Both the position numbers and the translations under genes were made by a program. The notes beneath the pieces were generated by a model, which saw only the letters and a program-made list of their open reading frames with translations, was not told the origin of the DNA and searched no databases. From Exophiala sp. HKRS030 (lineage: Eukaryota > Ascomycota > Eurotiomycetes > Chaetothyriales > Herpotrichiellaceae), in assembly GCA_023897205.1 (NCBI GenBank), contig JAHWDD010000008.1:930001-994000 (forward strand): DNA of 64,000 bases. Direction: 5' to 3'. Positions 42,001-53,187 of the stretch are shown piece by piece. Within the stretch, counting starts at the first letter, position 1, and every line of letters begins with the position of its first letter.

Positions 42001-45000
42001 TGTTGCATGCGTTTAACCATGGCGTACAGTGCTTCGTCCTCGTTGCACGGCTCCAGACGTCCGTCTTTCTTTCTCATCGAAGAGTACTCCGTAGATTCGT
42101 TCAGCTGCTGAAGCCGCAGCCGTTGTAGTTGCCATATGTTCACCAGCGCCGCTCATCACTGTGAAGACGGCCCGGCCTTTGTGCTTCATTCCTCTACCCC
42201 CTGGAGGCGAGGACTGTTGACAACCCCTGGGTGTTGCATGGTAAAAGTCCCCTTGATTTTGATTTCCAGTGTGAATACAAACCATAAAAGTGTGGCGCTC
42301 CTGGGTGTTACATAAACTTGCATAAACTCTCGCTTGATCATGGAGTACAGCGCTTCGTCCTCGCGGCCTCGACAACAGTTCTGGACCGTGTCGACCACCT
42401 GTGTAACCCCTAAAGGGCGGCGAGGTTTCATGGCGTCGTCCAGGTCGCCAGGAGCTTTCGCAACTCTGCGTTCTCCTCATCATTTCCACCATAGACATCC
42501 ATCTGGCCGCAGCCATATGCGGACACCGGTAGTTGAAATCGTTGTCAAATGGATGGCCGTCTCTGTTGAGGTTATTGGTATCTCGGTTCTCGCCAATCTC
42601 ATCGTTTCCACCATAGATATTCATCTGGCCGCAGCCTGCACTTCGAGAATATGCGGACACCGGCAGTTGAAATCGTTGTCAAGATGATTAGCGTTTCTGT
42701 TGAGGTTGTTGACATCTCGGTTCTCGCCAACCTCATCGTCCGCGGGGTTATCTGATATCTGTACCGAGGACGCTCTGGCGAACTTCTAGACATCTGTCGC
42801 TTTCGATCCCTTGCGTCTGATCTTACTCACTGTCGGTAGACATGATGCTGTTGCCAAGCATGTCCAGGATGAAAACCTCGTCTCCGACTCTGATCCTCTC
42901 CCGGGGCCCCTACCCATGGACCATGTCTATCCAAGAAGATGAAGGTTGCACAGTGACGTCCGACTCTGCCTGGTGCGGATTGTTGCTGTTGCTAGTGCTG
43001 CTTCCGGTAACAGTGATGGTCATCGGAGTGGTGTCAGTAGTGACGGTAGTCATGGTCTCAAGAGGGTGTAGTCTCGATGCCAGTGGTGGTTGATCCGACG
43101 TCTACCTGCGTAAAACTAAGAGGTAGCGAGGTTCCATGACGCCGTCCTTATTGCTAACGTGGTTGGCGTCTCTGTCAAGGTTGGTGACGTCTCGGTCCTC
43201 GTCAACCTCATCAGTCGCTTTCGATCCCTTACGCCTGATCTGGCTGCTCTCTTCCTGTCAATCGTACGCTCTGGCGAACTTTTAGACATCAGTCGCTTTC
43301 GATCCCTTCCGCCTTATCTTGCTGCTTCCTTCCTACCACTCCCTTCCTGTCAAGCACTAGCAAAGACCTGGGACAGTCTCTCTCTGCCATTGGTCGAGAA
43401 TGATATGAGGTCAAGGTAAAACCTCCATACCTCGTGAGCTGAGGTGGTCTTCTTCAAAGCTCCCAGTCTTCGTCGGAATGGGGAATGAAGAGAAAACAAT
43501 TCTAGATCGTGTTGACCACCTGCGTAAAAGTAATGACGACGAGGTTTCATGACGTCGTCCTTGTTACCAAGGTGGCTGGCCGTCTCTGTTGAGGTTATTA
43601 GAATCTCGGTCCTCGTTAACCCCATTATCTCGTTGAGCTGAGGTGGTCTTCTTCAGCTCCCAGTCTTCGTCGGCATCAGATTCGCCTTGTTTTCCATGCT
43701 CTGCTTGAGCTTCTTGGAGATACTCGTGTTGTATCTGGTTCCGTGCGGCGTTCTGAAACTGGTGTTTTATATGCGGCAATCTCGTGAAAGCCTCTCCTGG
43801 CGGCGAGATATTCGGTGTTTAATGGTGAGGATGAGTCGTCCCGAGAAGAGAAAAAGAAACATGAGAATGAAACAGTTCCAGACTGTGTTGACCACCTGCA
43901 TAAAGCTAAGAGGTGACGAGGTTTCGTAACGTCGTCCTTGTTACCAAGGCGGTTGGCGTTGAGGTTGTTAGCATCTCGATCCTCGCCAATCTCATCGTCC
44001 GTGAGGTTGTTTGATGTATATACCGAGGGATGCGAGTACGCCCCGGTGAAGGTCTAGACATTAGTCGCTTTCGATCCCTTACGCCTGGCCTTGCTGCTCC
44101 CTTCCTGTCAAGCAATGACGAAGACCTGGGATAGCCTCCATGCTCCACTTGAGCTTTTTTGGAGATACTCGCGTTGTACGCGTTGTATCTGGTTCTGTGC
44201 GGCGTTCTGAAACTGGGGTTTTGTATGCGGTATCCCCATGTGAAAGACTCTCTTGCCGACGAGATATTCGGTGTTTGATGGTGAGGGTGAGCGTCTCAGG
44301 AAGGGGACGGTTTCGGACCGTGGCCATGAGGTCACTCAGGAGAGGAAAAGGAATATGAGAAGGACGTCGACCACCTGCGTAAACCCAATAGGCCGCGAGG
44401 TTTCATGATGCCGTCCTTGTTGCTAATCACACTGGCGTCTTTGTATCTGGTTCTGTGCCCGCTCTGAAAACGGGGTCTTGTATGCGGCAACTTTATGGAA
44501 GCCCCTCTCGGCGGTGGGATATTCGGACATGGATTTGGCCAAACGACCAGAGAAGTCGGGGTTTGCGCCTCAGGTCTGATGGTGAGGGCGAGCGTCCCTC
44601 TTGACGGCGGGATGTTCAACATAAAGTCTAGACACGTTGGACGTGACAGCCCGTCTGAAGTAGGGTGCGAAGACGTCCATGCCGTCCTTTGGAGTTAAGC
44701 AACTTTCTAATCTTTTCCGCCTTGTACTCCCGCTTTGCTTTTCCTTCTCTTTCACTGATTGTGTCAAGGAGGAGGAGAATTCGGTGTTTGATGGTGATGG
44801 TGAGCGTCCTGAGTAGGGGAAAAGAAATATGAGAATGAAACGGTTCAGGACCGTGGCCATGAGGTCACCCAGGAAGGTAAAAAGGAATATGAGGAGAACG
44901 TCGTCGACCACCTGTGTAAAATCAAAAGGTCGCGAGGTTTCATGACGCTGTCCTTGTTGCCAACGTGGGCGGCGTCTCTGTCGAGGTTGTTGACGGCGAG

Positions 45001-45433
45001 ATCCTTGTGTCAATCTCACCAGGCCGTTTTGATCCATTTCACCTGATCTTGCTGCTTCCTTCCTGCTAAGCACTGGCGAGGACCTGGGACAGCCTCTCTC
45101 AACCACTTGGTCGATGGTAGGTATTGAAAAGAAGGACGTCGACCGCCTGCGTAAAACCAAAAGGCCGCGAGGTTTCATGACGCCGTCCTTGTTGCCAACC
45201 ACGTTGACGACTCTGTCGAGGTTGTTTGGCATCTCGGCCCTCGTCAACCTCACCAGTCTCTTTTGTTCCCTTACGCCTGATCTTGCTGCTCCCTTCTTGC
45301 CAAGCACTGGCGAAGACCTGGGACAGCCTCTCCCGGCCACTTGGTCGGTGGTAGGTATTTTGGGCCTCTGTTGTCGCCTTTGTATTGATTGTTGCAGTGT
45401 TGCAAAGTCCCTGGGTTGACAGAACCTTTCCAA
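41808..45433 (-). repeat. Array of about nine degenerate minus-strand coding-like cassettes
   Basis: The DNA word ggtttcatgacgccgtccttgt and neighbours recur near 42425, 42545, 42665, 43130, 43545, 43915, 44400, 44935 and 45170. On the minus strand they read as variants of NNLNRDGxxVGNKDxVMKPR followed by LLxLRRWST. Between them recur TLTIKHRISRRQESLSHG, PQFQNAAQNQIQ and EAIPGLRHCLTGRE-like pieces. At 42431-42186 and 42143-41808 a second unit (EDEALYxMxKR) is duplicated. The units differ in length and frame, so no single protein results; this looks like exon-scale tandem duplication and decay of one ancestral gene. Confidence 0.55.
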
Positions 45434-45479
45434 AGCATCAGGTCGTCCAAAGACTCAATCCCCATTGAAGGGTGCAGGG

Positions 45480-46200
45480 AATCTGGGATTGTGGAGGTGG
45501 GTGAGTAGCTCCGACCGGTGCAGGAATCTGGGATTGTGGAGGTGGGTGAGTAGCTCCGACCGGTGCAGGGAAGCCAGGGTTGGTATAGCAGGGAGAAATA
45601 GTTAGTCCCGCTTTGGTAGATGGCCTGGAGGCGGCGAGAATTCAGGTAGACGTGTCAGAGACCTTCTTGCATGTAGGTCTTGATCGACGAGTTCTCTGAC
45701 GTAGAAGTTGGTTGATTGGTGGTGTGATGGAAAGTGTTGTGAAATGGGAGTATTGGTGGTGTTATGAAATGGGAGTATTGGTGGTGTTGTACGAGGAACG
45801 CTGCGATGATGCGAGAGTAAATATGAGTGATGCGGGAGTAAACAAATAAGTAGCAAGGCATCACATGTTCTAGAGCCATGTGAGTCATACAAAGGTAGTT
45901 ATGACACCTGGAGCGGATTCCCTCGAACAATACGGGCAACCTGTACACCTACTGGGCCCCATGACGAAAAAGATCCATGCTGGATCGGCGTCGAATGTGG
46001 GTTTCGAACATAGTGGTGATAATCACTTGGTGATCTCGAGTCACCAATTCACAAAACCTTGCCCGTCGGGCGCAGGGAGTGGATTCCCTCGAACATGTTA
46101 TGTGGGTGACCTCTACACCTAACCGGCCTCATGACATTGGCGCTGAACGTGGGTTTCGATTCCTTCAAGCGTGCTCCTCCAGCTGTCTATTGGAGCAAAG
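45480..46200 (+). repeat. Short tandem and direct repeats
   Basis: A roughly 50-bp unit (aatctgggattgtggaggtg, ggtgagtagctccgacc) is duplicated at 45480-45575. A 27-bp unit (gaaatgggagtattggtggt) is duplicated at 45738-45790. ggattccctcgaaca..tacacct..catgac and gtcgaatgtgggtttcga/gctgaacgtgggtttcga form a direct repeat at 45908-46005 and 46080-46170. No gene is supported. Confidence 0.6.
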
Positions 46201-46339
46201 GCCTGCTTTGAAAACTCTGATACTTTCTCCGGAACATAACCCTTAATCCCCGTCACCCGGTGCTCCCGTGGTTGGTACGTCAATACCTTCTTACCATCGA
46301 AAAGCGATGGGGCAAGAATTCAAAGCTGCCAGGAAACTC

Positions 46340-47000
46340 GTCACGCTGGGCTGACGTGGTGTGTCAAGCACTTCAAAAAGGTCACCACCCGGACGTGGGT
46401 CGTGCCCCTGGCAGACTTTCCCACGTCGCCGAGCAAGGGGGTTGGTTCGGAGAGGTCGGCGCCCTGGTGCCGGATGTATGTGCCTCTCGACCGAGTTGGC
46501 AGACCGTCTTGTTGCGGCTCGTTGTGTGGACAGTCCCATCGGCACTCTGCTGACGATCCCGCGACACCGTCACCACCAAAATACCTCGACAATAGATCGT
46601 GCCTGTAGTCCGAAGTGTTTTCGCAAAACGTAATCACGCTCTACAAGGACCGCAGCCTCAATTCAGTCTTGACTTTACTTTTTTCGCATCACTGCTCACT
46701 CGAAACTCGCTGCGCTCGACCTCTTCTCGCGTGCACGAGATGACACTTGTCTCGTCCTGCGCGACTCGACTCTTGTGAAAAGGATTCCATATCTTAAGAA
46801 AGGCCATGGTGAATGAAGAACCGGATCCTGGGGATATCGATGCCTATACCAAACGCGGCGATGGCACACATGATATCAAAGGAGGAAGACATCATGCCGT
46901 CAACATCTCTTGTACAGTACGTCTCGGGACGACCTGGTCCGAGAAAACATCGGCTTTGTCCAATTCTGCGCATCGGACTAAAAACCAATCCGTGTCGCCG
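46340..47000 (-). pseudogene. RecQ-family helicase relic
   Basis: On the minus strand, about 46940-46800 reads DIMCAIAAFGIGIDIPRIRF and FIHHG, the RecQ motif V region (usually ATxAFGMGIDxPDVRxVIH). About 46770-46720 keeps SRVAQDETSVIS, aligned with the motif VI QESGRAGRDxxxAxS region. 46637-46520 reads CENTSDYRHDLLSRYFGGDG and then CRWDCP, matching the RecQ zinc-binding block (CRRxxLLxYFGE..C..C), with one Cys changed to Tyr. Frame changes and a stop lie between. The helicase N-terminal half is not recognisable upstream. RecQ-like helicases are often amplified near fungal chromosome ends. Confidence 0.65.
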
Positions 47001-47860
47001 ACTTGCCAGCACGACCGCAGAAGCTGGCTCCCGAAATGGCAGCTCAAGGCACGACATCCAGAGCCTACCTCGATTGCCACTTCCACTGCGCCGAGTTGGC
47101 AGGTCGAGCCGGCCGAGCACCCTCCCTCCAGGGCCGAGCAGCAACGTGTAGTCGCCGGGGGAACGCAGTAGGCTCCGCAGGCCTTGTCGGTGGATCGGTG
47201 ACGACGCAGCTTCTCAAGGTCTTTCCAGACCTTGCCAAACGACGCGTCTCTTGAGCTCGCTCGTCGGGCGTCGAAGGCGTCGAGCTGTATCTGCACATGC
47301 CGGAAGTCTCGGTTTTGACATGTCATCCGGCGGCGTTTGATTCCACCAAGACGTTGATGAATTTCACAAGGGCAAGATTCGGTCGGAAACAACAGCAAGA
47401 AGAACAACTGCGGCAGAACCTCTTTCCTCGAATGAATCGTCTTGCGGCAGTCATTCATGTCGACATGACTACCCGTCGCCGCCGTGGCTCCTCAGATGGA
47501 ATGCCACCGCCCATCTCAATGCATAAAGTACCGGACCAGGAGCACAAAGATATGGCCCAGGCGGCGTGGGAAGTGTTTTCCTCGGTGATCAACGCGCAAG
47601 ACCGATCGACAACGGAGCTTTGAGGATCGAGATTTCGGATCGGCCATTGACAATGACGGTTTTCGATGAGGCGAGTTCCCGGTGGCCGTGGAGATGTGCA
47701 AAGGCAAAGGAAGTGGAAGGAAGACCAGTACGTGTCGAGACGAGTGCTGGACGATATCTCACAAGGAGAGGAAATTATTTGCTGCGTACTTGGGTACCGT
47801 TCAAAGGACTGAAACTGGAAGGGCAAGAATAATTCGAGACTCAATTGACAAAGATTTCAT
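47001..47860 (+). other. Weak coding-like frames
   Basis: Plus-strand frames 47297-47623 (RARFGRKQQQEEQLRQNLFP, QAAWEVFSSVINAQDRS) and 47566-47832 (ALRIEISDRPLTMTVFDEAS) have some protein character and overlap in different frames. No domain or splice model is convincing. They may be remains of the element that carried the RecQ relic. Confidence 0.25.
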
Positions 47861-47869
47861 CATTATTGA

Positions 47870-48478
47870 CTTGGTGTACAAGTACGTTGAGTATTTTGAG
47901 TGTCGTGGTCACAAGTCCTCTCCGAATGGTATCTTGAGTTCGTTATTTGTAACTGCTATTTATCTTGAGTTTATTAAGTGAACATCCTAGATATCTAGGA
48001 CTCGGTGCACTTTGGTCACTTTCTGCAGTACCATAATTAACCCTTCTGCTAGGACTGGTGAGGGGATTACGTAACCTGACTGGCTGATAAACCACAAACA
48101 ACAACAACAACAACAACAATAATGTCACAACTATGCGTTTTGAAATGATCAGAATTCAGTTCAAACTCCTTGCATCGCACATGACAACATGATAATCAGG
48201 GCTGTGTGGTCGACGCACTTCGTCGTGGGCTGACTGGGTTTGGTGTGGCATCTATGCAACTTGTCACCCTTTTCACGCATTGGGGGGGCTCGGGGGTTCC
48301 CATTGCATCGCATCGATGCCGCGAACCATGTCGGAGGCACTTGGCTTTCGAGCGAACACCCGGGAGCCATGTATGAAGAAGGGCTGAACTACTGTGGCCG
48401 AGGCGCAGCCCGAATAGCACCAGTGCAACAACACTAACAAGTAGGCAGCACTAGCTCACATGATCAGGATCCTGACAC
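47870..48478 (+). repeat. CCAAT/TGACATCAT-type repeat (5' part) followed by a MITE-like element
   Basis: 47870-48060 carries gagtattttgagtgtcgtgg, tcctagatatc, cggtgcactttggtcac and ggtgaggggatta. A caacaacaa tract (48090-48120) follows, then a MITE-like copy from 48122 (tgtcacaactatgcgttttg) to 48478 (cacatgatcaggatcctgac). This copy is about twice the usual length because 48180-48385 is unrelated sequence. Confidence 0.6.
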
Positions 48479-49040
48479 TTTTCGAATGGAGATTTGAGTG
48501 TTGACGTGCTCGACCAGAATATCAAGACCAGGGATTTCGGAGGTCTGGCTTGCGCAGGCGAAGTCACTGATGACAAGGCTCCGAAAAACCGCTTTTTGGT
48601 TCTTCGCGAGGACAAGTCGAACATTGACTATCAGACTGCTAGTTACCACCTAGATAGCAATCGCAAGTCCACGCCACAAACGTTATACCTTACAGCCTCT
48701 CTCCATTTTGTTCTGTCTCCTCTTCGCCTTCCGCTTAGACCACTGTCATAATCTTCCATACCTTGCTTCGAAGATTGAAGAGAATCTCGCGTGGCCGCCA
48801 TGTCGGCTTTGGCACGTTCCAATTCGACCCTTGCAAGCCCTATTCTTCGTCGGTCATTTCGTCATCACCATCAGAGACAACTTCAAAGTCACTCCGTATC
48901 ATGACCCGAACGTGAGGTTAACACCGCAGAAGGTGTCAATGCATCTAGACAGTCGGACGGTGGCCATGGAATTCTGAATCCGCCTAGGAGTGTGTGTAAC
49001 AACCATGGGATTGTCGTTGCGAATCGCTCGTACAAAAGGC
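48479..49040. other. Downstream remains of the deacetylase relic
   Basis: The minus strand holds short decayed frames (for example SDFEVVSDGDDEMTDEE at about 48895-48845) but nothing I can assign. The plus-strand frame 48494-48751 lacks support. Confidence 0.3.
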
Positions 49041-49049
49041 CAACTTATA

Positions 49050-49700
49050 GGCCGTATACCAATCCATCCGGTGGCGGTCGATCTCTTAATGCGGACTCTG
49101 TCAGGCATGACCACACAACTCGAGGCTGTCCAGTAGCAATTTCGAAAGTCGCGGCGGAGAGATTTAGAGGACATTAGGATCTTGGTAGAACGCCTCCTGG
49201 TAACCGTTGCCTGTATGGGTCAGTAGGATGGACGCTTATAAAACGCCGTGGACGTCGGACCGTGATGGACATCCCTGTTGACAAGGTTGACAATGAAAAG
49301 TCCCTGATGCTACTGAACAAAGTAACATGCCAATCCACAATCGATATCTTTCTGCAGTCCTCGCCAAAGTCTCCCTGGCAGACTTTCGAAGACAGAAGCC
49401 CCTTGTCCGGTCAACCTCGGCGTGATGACCTGGCGGTGGGATGACGGCAATCGCATTCTTGACGTTTCGCGGCATGACCACTCTACATCTCGATCGCGGC
49501 GCCAGTAGACATCCTGGACGAGAAATATGACAGAGTGTTGAAGTATATCGACTTCATGTTCTGTTCATCCGAGAGGTCAATCAGGGTTTCGTCAGACATT
49601 TCTACCGGATTTATTGAAGTAGTTCTTCTCCTTGTCCATGTACTTGCCAGGATCATCTGTGGTGACAAGCATGTATCCCAACCAGGCTGCGTAACACGGC
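49050..49700 (-). pseudogene. Class II (Hda1-type) histone deacetylase relic with retained introns
   Basis: Minus-strand pieces in order: MSDETLIDLSDEQ, SIYFNTLSYFSSRMSTGAAI (49596-49490); after a 2-bp frameshift, VKNAIAVIPPPGHHAEVDRT and RGFC (49465-49395), the active-site His-His block; after loss of about 20 nt, VCQGDFGEDCRKISIVDW (49385-49332); a GC-AG intron (about 49275-49330, gcatgt..caacag); DVHHG (49273-49261); a 50-nt intron (49211-49260, ctgac..atacag); then NGYQEAFYQDPNVL and a TAA where the family has Tyr. Hda1-type enzymes remove acetyl groups from histone tails in the nucleus. This copy cannot make one. Retained introns show a DNA-level duplicate, not a retrocopy. A further intron (gtgagt..ccacag) lies at about 49655-49713. 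Confidence 0.75.
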
Positions 49701-49713
49701 AAGAAACACTCAC

Positions 49714-50240
49714 CACCGGCGACGACAGACGCGATCCAGAAACGGTCGTCCCACCGCCCAAGGCTCCGGTGACTCTGGGACCGGCCATGGGTGCCAAAGT
49801 ACGGACCATTGCGCAACTCTCTCCACGATTGCATTCATTCGCTTTGGAGATAACCCAGTCACGACGACAACGGCGATGGCAGGTGAATCATTGGGGCGTC
49901 TTGATCTACAACGGTCGCCAGTCTTCCGTTGACATGTCTCCGATGCTGTCCTGTCCGGTTTCGAAGATTTGGTGGTCGGGCTCGCTTTCGACGGTACTCT
50001 CCCCAGAGATGTTCTGAACTGGGTATTGGATGGTCATTTTGTTTTTGGCTTTCTTTCGGGACTTTGTAGCCTTCGCCTTTGCAGCAGAGGTTGCCTTCTT
50101 CGCATTCGCAGAGTCACTGTTTCTCCAGCGTCTGGAGCTGCAGCTTCTTCCATCATCCAGAACAGAATATGCAAAGATGCGATCGACTCGATGGTGAGGT
50201 GTGTTTGCCGCCGGGATGCCGGATCAGCTCAGCTCTTGTA
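49714..50240 (-). CDS. Exon-like coding piece, Lys-rich C-terminus
   Basis: A minus-strand frame from about 50163 to a TAG at 49907 reads ANAKKATSAAKAKATKSRKK, AKNKMTIQYPVQNISGESTV, then acidic ESEPDHQIFETGQDSIGDMS, TEDWRPL. It has no ATG near its start, so it would be a terminal exon. The Lys cluster could be a nuclear localisation signal. Whether it belonged to the neighbouring deacetylase relic is unclear. Confidence 0.35.
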
Positions 50241-51179
50241 AGAAGCCAGAGAAGGCCTGCGAGGAGAGGAACAATGCGGATGAGATCGGTGAGACAGGGT
50301 ATTCTCTTTCCCTGTTGCTGGTTTTGTGTCCGTCGAGTCCATGCAAAATCGTTCAGGCGAATGGGCGTGGTCTGCGAAAAGTCTGAAAGAACGTGTTGGA
50401 TGAATTGAAATATTTCTTGGAACAAGAAAGACACAAAAGCGCCGAGTCTTTACACGGGGCTCGGATGACCGGTGGAAGGTTCGGGAATATATCACCCGGC
50501 TCATGGATTGCTCTTGTTCATGAACCCTTGATGTCGTTCAGGGTGGTGAAGAAGGTAAAGATCCTTCCACGGACCCTCTTGCTCGTCTGTCCGAGCAAGA
50601 CCTTGAGCCCCTCGCCGGCTTTGGAGATAAAGGTAAAGAAGAATTGCACTCGTCAATTTCTTGATGGGGAGGGACGAGGAGCGAGTGGGAGAGGAATGAC
50701 AGTGCGAGTCGTTTGCAGACCGTGTCGGCGTTGAACGGATAGACAACTTCGATTGCAGAACCGATCATGAGGGGAGTGTAGAGTGCGTTGATCGTGCCGC
50801 ACAATGGACGTGGTGCAACGGAATGACATGGAGCAAGCGGTCTCGAGGTGAGAGTGTCCAAAGCTAGGTAACGGCGTACAGGTTCTTTCAGGAACAAGGT
50901 GAGAGGTCAGTATTGAGCCATCACCCTTCGTGCCTTGCGTCGATCGAAACCAGTTTCGGTCCGAAGAAACCGTGGGTGTTGAACGTGGGTTGAGGTCGCC
51001 ATTGAGGATGACTGACGCCGATGATGTAAAAGAACAAGAACCAGGTCTTGTGGTTCAGCGAGTCCTCGCGTAGCTGGTACCACTTCCACACACCTTGCTC
51101 TCGATGCCGGTCTGATCGTCGCGCACAGGCGCAAGAGATGATGACTTTCTTCAACGATTGAAATCTGGAGTGGAAGGAC
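50241..51179 (-). other. Weak minus-strand frames
   Basis: The frame 50897-50538 starts MFLKEPVRRYLALDTLTSRP and includes PLCGTINALYTPLMIGSAIE before becoming low in protein character. A second frame at 50746-50501 overlaps it. Possibly decayed coding DNA; no family is recognised. Confidence 0.25.
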
Positions 51180-51520
51180 CAAACATTTCACCGAGATGCA
51201 CCGACGTTGAAAGAGTGAGGCTGTAGCTGAACTCGGTGTCATCCGATCATGCCTCCTTTTCGTCTCGTGCATGCATGGATGGAGCGAGAGAGGGTGCTCT
51301 CAAAGAGATCTGAGAAGATGGGTACTCGCGAGAGCCCAGACAAACCTCACCGAAAGTTCTTTAGACTTCAGGGAGGAAATGACGTTGAGAATCGTGACGG
51401 GCAACGAAAAAGAGTACGGATGTTGTAGCTAATAGTGCCTTTTTGCCCTCGCATGGAACAGGTAAAGTTGGAGTTTGTGATCGAGGCAGATGGAGAGAGA
51501 GTCTCGTTAACAGAAAGAAC
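51180..51520. repeat. Second copy of the 39.8-40.1 kb cassette
   Basis: Blocks gaaagagtgaggctgtagc, gaactcggtgtcatccgatca, gcctccttttcgtctcgtgc, gtgggtactcg-like, aacctcaccgaaagttctttagact, ggtaaagttggagtttgtga and gatcgaggcaga occur in the same order as at 39795-40160. Confidence 0.7.
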
Positions 51521-51559
51521 TAACACGAGAGTATAGGTCATCATTGTTACTACAGTGTC

Positions 51560-51975
51560 CAGTCCTGGCTCATTTGAGTGTTATGGTTATACGGATAACT
51601 GATCTCGAGTTTATTATTTACAACTTTAAGACATCGACTCTGTGCACTTTGGTCACTTGAAGATCCTAGATATTTTAAATGATTCAAACACTCTTAACCA
51701 ATCAAATGAGAGGAGTGTGTCGGACAGTGACATCATATTATTTGCCAAGAATTATTTCTAGATGCCAGGAGAGTACGTAGTAGGGAGTACTCCGTAACTC
51801 TGGCTGTGACTGAATTGACCTGAACTATTTCGTGGCTGCTATTAGGAAATGACTAAGCCACCGTCAAAAAGCAGCAACCAACATACAAGACTGCGCTGCG
51901 GCCCTCAACAACTATACTACAAGTAGTTTATTCCTCCTTCTTACTGAAATTCAATCATTTCAAACGCATAATCCT
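51560..51975 (+). repeat. Dispersed CCAAT/TGACATCAT repeat, copy 5, ending in a MITE fragment
   Basis: Contains tcctagatattttaaat, cttaaccaatcaaatgaga, gtgtcggacagtgacatcat and gctattaggaaatgactaag. At 51890-51975 lies the reversed 5' half of a MITE-like element (actgcgctgcggccctcaac to tttcaaacgcataatcctga). Confidence 0.65.
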
Positions 51976-52299
51976 GACACATTGGGATTGTCCCAACCAT
52001 TCTCTACCTGTGAGGCAAACAAGTGAGGCTTGCAGCTGGAGAAGAGACCGACAATTGGGTTCGCACGCGCCGCACTCTACGCCCCCCTAATCCGGGGCTC
52101 CTTCTCGTTGTGCCTGGTAGGAAGAACTTGATTGATCCCAAAGATTCTTTCTTCAGACAAGACGAAATCGAAGGACAGGTTGCTGAGCGTTGAGGTTTGG
52201 CAGGATCAAAATTCTGCCGGAATGCTTCGCACCCTCAACCTTCGATCCTCGGGTTCATCATGACCAGTCATGGTTCATTTCCCAACGCAACGCAACAAG

Positions 52300-52480
52300 T
52301 CACAAGGCGTCTCTCTCTCTCTCTCGGCAGAGAACTTGGAATCAGTTGGTGAGTCTTTTGAACAGAGCAATCCCAAAGATGCAACGACCAGCTACTAACG
52401 CAAACAGTCACAAAGCCTCTCTCGTCGAGAACTTGGAATCGGTCCGAGTTTTTGGACAGAGGCAATCCAAAAGATCTAAC
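52300..52480 (+). repeat. Duplicated exon-like cassette
   Basis: gtcacaaggcgtctctct..gagaacttggaatcagttgg, then a donor-like gtgagt and an acceptor-like actaac..aacag, is followed by a second copy (gtcacaaagcctctctcg..gagaacttggaatcgg). An open frame 52190-52543 crosses both but is of uncertain meaning. Confidence 0.45.
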
Positions 52481-52580
52481 GGTCCCTACTGTGCTGTCCT
52501 CCCACACCCACACGGCACCTACTGTGGCTACATGCACGGATGAAAACGTGGTCGCAAATGGGAATATGACTCATTCATGA

Positions 52581-53187
52581 ATGGTAAGCACCATGGAGCA
52601 AATGCACGGCCAGCAGCTAAATGCACAACCAGGAACCAAGAAAGCACACCAATATCATCTTCCGGCCGGTCCAATTCCCCCTCCACAACCTGGAGAAAGT
52701 CCCTTCTCTTTGTTACAAGTTACAAGGTACGCCACTATCGTCCCTTGTCTGTATGTGTGTGTGGTGAAAGACTTACAATGTGTGAACAGGACCAGATATG
52801 AACACAACCATGACCATGTACACACAAGTGACATTGTGGACGTGGACCTCCACCGGCTCCGTCAAGGAATCTGTTGTCAGCATCAGTTCCCCGCCGGGCG
52901 GGGACTGACCTCCACAGTACGTAGTAAATCCTCACCGGCGCCGCATGGGACATGTTTTCAGCATCAGTTCTCCGCCTGGCGGGACCGGCGGAGACCGACC
53001 TTCAGTATGTACTGAACGTGTTCACATCTACAAACAGTACTTCAATGTCCATATCACTCTTGACTCATTTTTTCCCCCATTCATCGACAATCCAGCTGAC
53101 CTCGGAGATGGAAACGACCGTGTGGACACCGCAGCTACCCTCAACCAAGAGAGATTCTTGCCCAAGCAGAGGTATGAGGTCCGGTGA
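52581..53187 (+). CDS. Uncertain spliced gene with duplicated mini-exons
   Basis: ATG 52581 opens MVSTMEQMHGQQLNAQPGTK and runs to about SPFSLLQ. Later, two similar cassettes (catcagttccccgccgggcg at 52880 and catcagttctccgcctggcg at 52963) each follow a cag and precede a donor-like gtacgt or gtatgt. After an acceptor-like aaacag at 53033, a frame reads VHITLDSFFPPFIDNPADLG and ends YEVR at 53187. I could not find one splice pattern joining all parts in frame; one gap would be only 33 nt. No known domain. Confidence 0.3.
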
